Positions 60,531-64,000 of a stretch of DNA of 64,000 nt are shown here, one piece after another. The stretch's first letter is position 1. The number at the start of each line of letters is the position of its first letter. The stretch comes from Microcoleus sp. EPA2. Its GTDB lineage: Bacteria; Cyanobacteriota; Cyanobacteriia; Cyanobacteriales; Microcoleaceae. The stretch spans positions 62,001 to 126,000 of the forward strand of contig JAHRFD010000008.1 in NCBI GenBank assembly GCA_020882975.1, written 5' to 3'. The position numbers and the translations under genes were made by a program. Under the pieces are notes generated by a model. That model saw only the letters and a list, made by a program, of their open reading frames with translations, made no database searches and was not told the origin of the DNA.

Positions 60531-61379
60531 ATGGCTTTTATTTCAATTCGCGGTGTAGAACATTATTACGAGTGGATAACAGCAGACGCAACTGGCGGGC
60601 CCAGCGGCAAACCTGTGATGGTATTTTTGCACGGATGGGCAGGCTCAGCCCGTTACTGGGAAAGCACGGCGCGGGCTATTGCCAAGGACTTTGATTGTCT
60701 GCTTTATGATATGAGAGGTTTTGGACGTTCTCCACTGCCAAAAAATCCTCCTGAGTCTAGCTACGAACTCGAAACCTATGCCCATGACTTGGCCGAATTA
60801 CTAGCAGCTTTGAATTTAAGTCGCGTCTATCTAAATGCTCATTCCACAGGTGCATCAATTGCTACTTTATTCCTTAACCTTTATCCCGAAAAAGTAGAAA
60901 AAGCGATTCTGACTTGCAGTGGCATTTTTGAATACGAGGAAAAAGCCTTTACAACTTTTCACAAATTCGGTGGCTATGTGGTTAAATTCCGGCCACCTTG
61001 GTTGGCTGCTATTCCGTTTGTCGATCGCCTATTTATGGCACGGTTTTTGCACCGCTCCCTGCCGACAGAGGTCAGTTTGGCATTTCTAAAGGATTTCTTA
61101 ATGGCTGATGAGGAAGCGGCTATAGGTACAATGGTGACAGCAGTCAGCAAAAAAGCAGCGGAGGAAATGCCCCAAGAATTTGCGCGCCTAAGTGTTCCCA
61201 CACTGCTGGTAGCTGGAGAATTCGATCAAATTATTCCGGCAATCATGGGCAAACAAGCCGCTTCCCTCAGCGACAAAGTAGAATTTGTTATAATTCCAAA
61301 TACATCTCACTTTCCGATGCTGGAAGATGCCACAACATATTTGCAGCGAATCCGGGATTTTTTGCCAGTAGCGGCATAA
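60531..61379 (+). CDS. Alpha/beta fold hydrolase
   Basis: A 282-residue protein. The oxyanion region VFLHGWAGSARYW (31-43), YDMRGFGRSPLP, nucleophile elbow NAHSTGAS (Ser105; the usual first Gly replaced by Ala), acid in VAGEFDQIIPA and the terminal His in PNTSHFPMLED are present. It could act on an ester, epoxide or halide; the substrate is not predictable. The start MAFISIRGVEHYY is clear. Confidence 0.9.
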   Translation: MAFISIRGVEHYYEWITADATGGPSGKPVMVFLHGWAGSARYWESTARAIAKDFDCLLYDMRGFGRSPLPKNPPESSYELETYAHDLAELLAALNLSRVYLNAHSTGASIATLFLNLYPEKVEKAILTCSGIFEYEEKAFTTFHKFGGYVVKFRPPWLAAIPFVDRLFMARFLHRSLPTEVSLAFLKDFLMADEEAAIGTMVTAVSKKAAEEMPQEFARLSVPTLLVAGEFDQIIPAIMGKQAASLSDKVEFVIIPNTSHFPMLEDATTYLQRIRDFLPVAA

Positions 61380-61487
61380 CTGAGTTAATGTTCATCTAAT
61401 GTACGATCGGGGAAGCCAGCTTTGAGAGCAGCCTTTACTCCGATCTTAATTTTTAATTCCTAATTTCTGAAAGCGAAAGGTGGTACC

Positions 61488-62447
61488 ATGAACGACCTCG
61501 ACCAATACTATAGAGTGCTGGAACTATTGCCGGGAGCAACTCCTGAAGAAATTACCCAAGCCTACAAGGATTTAGCGTTCATTTGGCACCCCGATCGCAT
61601 TCCCAAAGATCGGCCCAGATTGCTAGAAAAAGCTGAAGCAAAGATTAAGGAAATTAATCAAGCTCGCGAAAAATTGCGATCGATTCAGCCCAGGGCTCAG
61701 CATCAACATAGTCAACACAAAAACACCCAGCACCAAAACACCCAGCACCAAAACACCCAGCACCAAAACACCCAGCACCAAAACACCCAGCACAGAAGCA
61801 CCCAGTACCAAAGCTCTCAGTACCAAAGCTCTCAATACAGAAACTCTCAGTACAAAAACTCTACATACCAAAACTCTCCATACCAAAATACTCAGCCACC
61901 ACAGGCAAGCCCAAAAGAAACCCGTTATTCTTCTGAAGCTTATCCTGGAAAATATGCTGGCAACTCTTCTCCAAATCCTTCTGGGCCCTATTCAACTACC
62001 CCCCGTTACCCATCATCCTCATCCTCATCCTCATCCTCATCCTCATCCTCATCCTCATCTTACCGCCCCGCTACCCCACAAAGTCCCGATTTGAGCGGCT
62101 CCAACTTCAAAGGAGCTTCCTTAAAAGAAAAGGATTTTTCCGGCAGAAACTTGAGCAATGCTAACCTGAGTCAAGCGGACTTAAGTGATGCCTTTCTACA
62201 TAATGTTAACCTCACAGCCGCAAATTTGCATAAAGCCAATTTGTTCAGAGCGAACCTGTTAGGAGCTTGTTTAATCAATGCCAACTTGAGAGAAACTAAC
62301 TTAATCGGAGCAGATTTAAGTGGCGCTGACTTAAGTGGTGCAGATTTAACAGGAGCTAAAATCGGTTATGGCGATCGAGTAATGGTAAAACTTACCGGAG
62401 CCAGATTATCGGGAACTATCTTACCCGATGGTACTGTTCACAGTTAA
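61488..62447 (+). CDS. J-domain protein with Gln/His/Ser low-complexity and pentapeptide repeats
   Basis: A 319-residue protein. An N-terminal J domain (1-65, HPD at 34-36) should stimulate an Hsp70 ATPase. A low-complexity region follows (about 68-145), based on a repeated NTQHQ unit and its derivatives, then an uninterrupted Ser tract of about 18 residues (about 173-191). The C-terminal half (about 200-312) is a pentapeptide-repeat helix (ADLSGADLSGADL type). The pattern suggests a co-chaperone with a scaffold tail. No dnaK is adjacent. Confidence 0.9.
   Translation: MNDLDQYYRVLELLPGATPEEITQAYKDLAFIWHPDRIPKDRPRLLEKAEAKIKEINQAREKLRSIQPRAQHQHSQHKNTQHQNTQHQNTQHQNTQHQNTQHRSTQYQSSQYQSSQYRNSQYKNSTYQNSPYQNTQPPQASPKETRYSSEAYPGKYAGNSSPNPSGPYSTTPRYPSSSSSSSSSSSSSSSSYRPATPQSPDLSGSNFKGASLKEKDFSGRNLSNANLSQADLSDAFLHNVNLTAANLHKANLFRANLLGACLINANLRETNLIGADLSGADLSGADLTGAKIGYGDRVMVKLTGARLSGTILPDGTVHS
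61723..61802. repeat. 15-bp coding tandem repeat
   Basis: About five near-identical CACCAAAACACCCAG units inside the J-domain gene encode the NTQHQ array. Confidence 0.85.
62010..62060. repeat. TCATCC hexamer microsatellite in coding sequence
   Basis: About eight tandem hexamers encode the Ser tract of the J-domain protein. Confidence 0.85.
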
Positions 62448-62541
62448 TCAGTGTTAATTAGTTATCAATTATTCGTTATTTGTGTTGTGATTTTTGGGTA
62501 GTCCGTTGTGGCATCAGGACTAATGCCCGTACAGGAGATTC

Positions 62542-63411
62542 CTAGAGTCGAGCGCGCAATTTTCTGCCTGTGGCGAGCATCGCAACTCCGGCTATCAAAC
62601 CCCCCAGAGTCATAGGTTCGGGAACCGGTTCGGCTTTTTGGGTAGCCAAAGAACCACTTTTAATAAATACAGCAGAATCTAAATTACCATCCCCCACATC
62701 TTTAATGCGGATGCTGAGAACATTCGTCTGATTTTTATTGAGGAAACCCTCAAAACCTAAAATTTTAGTAAAGCCATCCAGCTTAATAATATTAGCAGCC
62801 AGGCCTGTCACGACTGGATTATTGATATAGTCAGAGTGATCTTGAGAGCGATTATTTAGATCGGGAACCAGATTATTAATGGTAACGGCTTTGCCATCGC
62901 TCAACTTGGCCAAATTATTGCCATTCAACAGCAATTCAAAATCGTCATTAAAGGGAGAACCACCAAACTCAGGAAACTCCTCGGAACCAAATACATATTC
63001 AAAGAACAACTTTTCCGCGTTAGAGTCAGCAAAAAAACTGAGGTTGAGCTGAGTTAAATCTCCAGCTTCACCATCAGGGCCAAAGTCAGTGTTTAAATCA
63101 GTGCTATTGAAGAACAGATTATCTTTTTTATTCTTGCCGGCTATGTCAGTTACTCTGCCAGTGCTGAGAACAATACCTGAGTGCAAACCAAAGGGGTCAT
63201 TTGTAAAAGTACCAAAAGCAGCACTATTTCCAGTCACTGACACAGAGAAATTACTCAATCCTGCTGTCTGAGTTCCTAACAACTGGTTTTTTAAAGTTTC
63301 GGTATTGTTGGTTGCACCTATAGAAAATGCCATAGCGGGTGCGGTCAACAAGCTGAAAGCAGCAGCGGTGAATGTAGCAGTTAAGGCAGCAATTCTATGG
63401 GGGCTGAGCAT
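62542..63411 (-). CDS. Choice-of-anchor L-type PEP-CTERM protein
   Basis: A 289-residue exported protein. A long signal peptide (1-about 30, with TATFTAAAFSLLTAPAMAFS) is followed by a domain with LKNQLLGTQTAGLSNFSVSV, GIVLSTGRVTDIAG and FEYVFGSEEFPEFGG, diagnostic of the choice-of-anchor L family. The C-terminus is a PEP-CTERM sorting signal (PVPEPMTLGGLIAGVAML with a basic end ATGRKLRARL). Such proteins are processed by exosortase and displayed on the cell surface or matrix. Confidence 0.9.
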   Translation of the reverse strand: MLSPHRIAALTATFTAAAFSLLTAPAMAFSIGATNNTETLKNQLLGTQTAGLSNFSVSVTGNSAAFGTFTNDPFGLHSGIVLSTGRVTDIAGKNKKDNLFFNSTDLNTDFGPDGEAGDLTQLNLSFFADSNAEKLFFEYVFGSEEFPEFGGSPFNDDFELLLNGNNLAKLSDGKAVTINNLVPDLNNRSQDHSDYINNPVVTGLAANIIKLDGFTKILGFEGFLNKNQTNVLSIRIKDVGDGNLDSAVFIKSGSLATQKAEPVPEPMTLGGLIAGVAMLATGRKLRARL

Positions 63412-63658
63412 ATTTTTATTGCTAAAATCACAGGTATAAATTCAATCCACAATTAGATCATGGCATTAAATAATGGTGATATATATTACCTTTATCAACT
63501 CTTTAAGTGTAAGTATTTATACGGTAATAGTGAGAGATTGAAACTCGGTAATTATGGGCTGTGACGCGATCGCCGCAGCCACAAGTCAGAACGAAAAATC
63601 AGGCATGATTATCCTATTCGATCGCTGGAAAATCAAATCCCATAGAGGGTGGGCTTGG

Positions 63659-64000
63659 TCAAAAACCCCTTGCTACTCCCTCAGAGCGTGGATCGGCAGC
63701 CCCCTGCAACCAATCATCGGGTGTGACGACGATCGCATTAGCATTTCCCCAACTTTCCCGTTGCTGAATCTGGTGTCCCCGCCGTCGCAACCGATCCAGC
63801 GTCGCAGCATCAAAACCTCCCCGTTCCAGCATGAGGCGATCGGGTAGCCACTGATGGTGAATCCTCGGTGCGGATACAGCCTCACCGACATTCATGTCGT
63901 AAACCAACACATTAAGTAAAATTTGCAGCACAGTGGTAATAATCGTACTACCTCCGGGAGACCCCACCGCGAGGCGAAATTTGCCATTTTCTGTCACAAT
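63659..64000 (-). CDS. ggt: Gamma-glutamyltransferase, partial (5' end outside window)
   Basis: The C-terminal 113 codons of a gamma-glutamyltransferase. The conserved GSPGGSTIITTVLQILLNVLVYD region that binds the gamma-glutamyl group is visible, followed by AVSAPRIHHQWLPDRLMLERGGF. The gene continues beyond the right edge. The enzyme hydrolyses or transfers gamma-glutamyl groups of glutathione in the periplasm. The 120 bp between its stop and the PEP-CTERM promoter region hold nothing recognisable. Confidence 0.92.
   Translation of the reverse strand: MVTENGKFRLAVGSPGGSTIITTVLQILLNVLVYDMNVGEAVSAPRIHHQWLPDRLMLERGGFDAATLDRLRRRGHQIQQRESWGNANAIVVTPDDWLQGAADPRSEGVARGF

Overview
The window is 64 kb of cyanobacterial chromosome. 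Evidence for this is very frequent HIP1-type octamers (GCGATCGC), a high-light-inducible protein with an RpaB-type HLR1 site, a CyanoP (PsbP-like) lipoprotein, Rubisco activase with an SSU-like tail, cyanophycin synthetase and cyanophycinase, a DUF3120 membrane protein, and a glutamyl-tRNA synthetase carrying the cyanobacterial CAAD membrane domain. Many heptamer tandem repeats, palindromic repeats, Uma2 nucleases and toxin-antitoxin remnants suggest a large filamentous genome of the Microcoleus/Oscillatoria type. That placement is inferred from gene content, not from a marker-gene tree.

Layout. 0-4.5 kb: cobalamin (corrin ring) genes cobI-cobH-cobG on the minus strand behind a cobalamin riboswitch, with cobL on the plus strand. 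4.5-9 kb: a decayed accessory zone with three toxin-antitoxin modules (all with damaged toxins), a MITE-like insertion inside one of them, an intact xisH-xisI pair between two same-strand DNA-methyltransferase remnants, and an IS fragment. 9-13.3 kb: cyanophycin synthesis and degradation (cphA, cphB). 13.6-26.2 kb: mostly housekeeping genes (trmD, ispF, an ABC solute-binding lipoprotein, larB, hli, cyanoP, maf, eno), mixed with a truncated LRR-Roc protein, an RTX protein and repeat arrays. 26.5-33.4 kb: a minus-strand defence region with a DNA phosphorothioation (Dnd)-associated helicase, DndD and a Dnd-associated protein. A Uma2 nuclease and a MazG-like pyrophosphohydrolase are embedded in it; dndB, dndC and dndE are not in the window. 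33.5-35.7 kb: small conserved genes and the SRP RNA. 35.7-38.3 kb: a second toxin-antitoxin zone with one intact VapBC-type pair, a composite scar and two tandem-repeat arrays. 38.3-48 kb: rca, argD, a TPR-CHAT protein and gltX-CAAD. 48-55 kb: Uma2 genes, tRNA-Asp, a RecB-like nuclease, a class V aminotransferase with repeat insertions in its frame, and a DUF6972-type toxin with a small partner. 55.2-57.2 kb: an unusual ParB-like gene plus a nuclease-ParA fusion. 57.4-64 kb: a His-tailed ferrochelatase-like protein, alpha/beta hydrolases, DUF3120, a J-domain/pentapeptide protein, a PEP-CTERM protein and the end of a gamma-glutamyltransferase gene.

Functional links. The cob genes form one B12-regulated pathway segment. 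cphB and cphA control the nitrogen reserve polymer. The Dnd-associated block looks like the restriction side of a phosphorothioation system whose modification genes lie elsewhere. The most unusual loci are the PD-(D/E)XK-ParA fusion with its ParB-like partner, the Dnd block with translationally coupled Uma2 and NTP-pyrophosphohydrolase genes, the CHAT protein that has lost its catalytic histidine, and several genes with mobile palindromes inside their reading frames.
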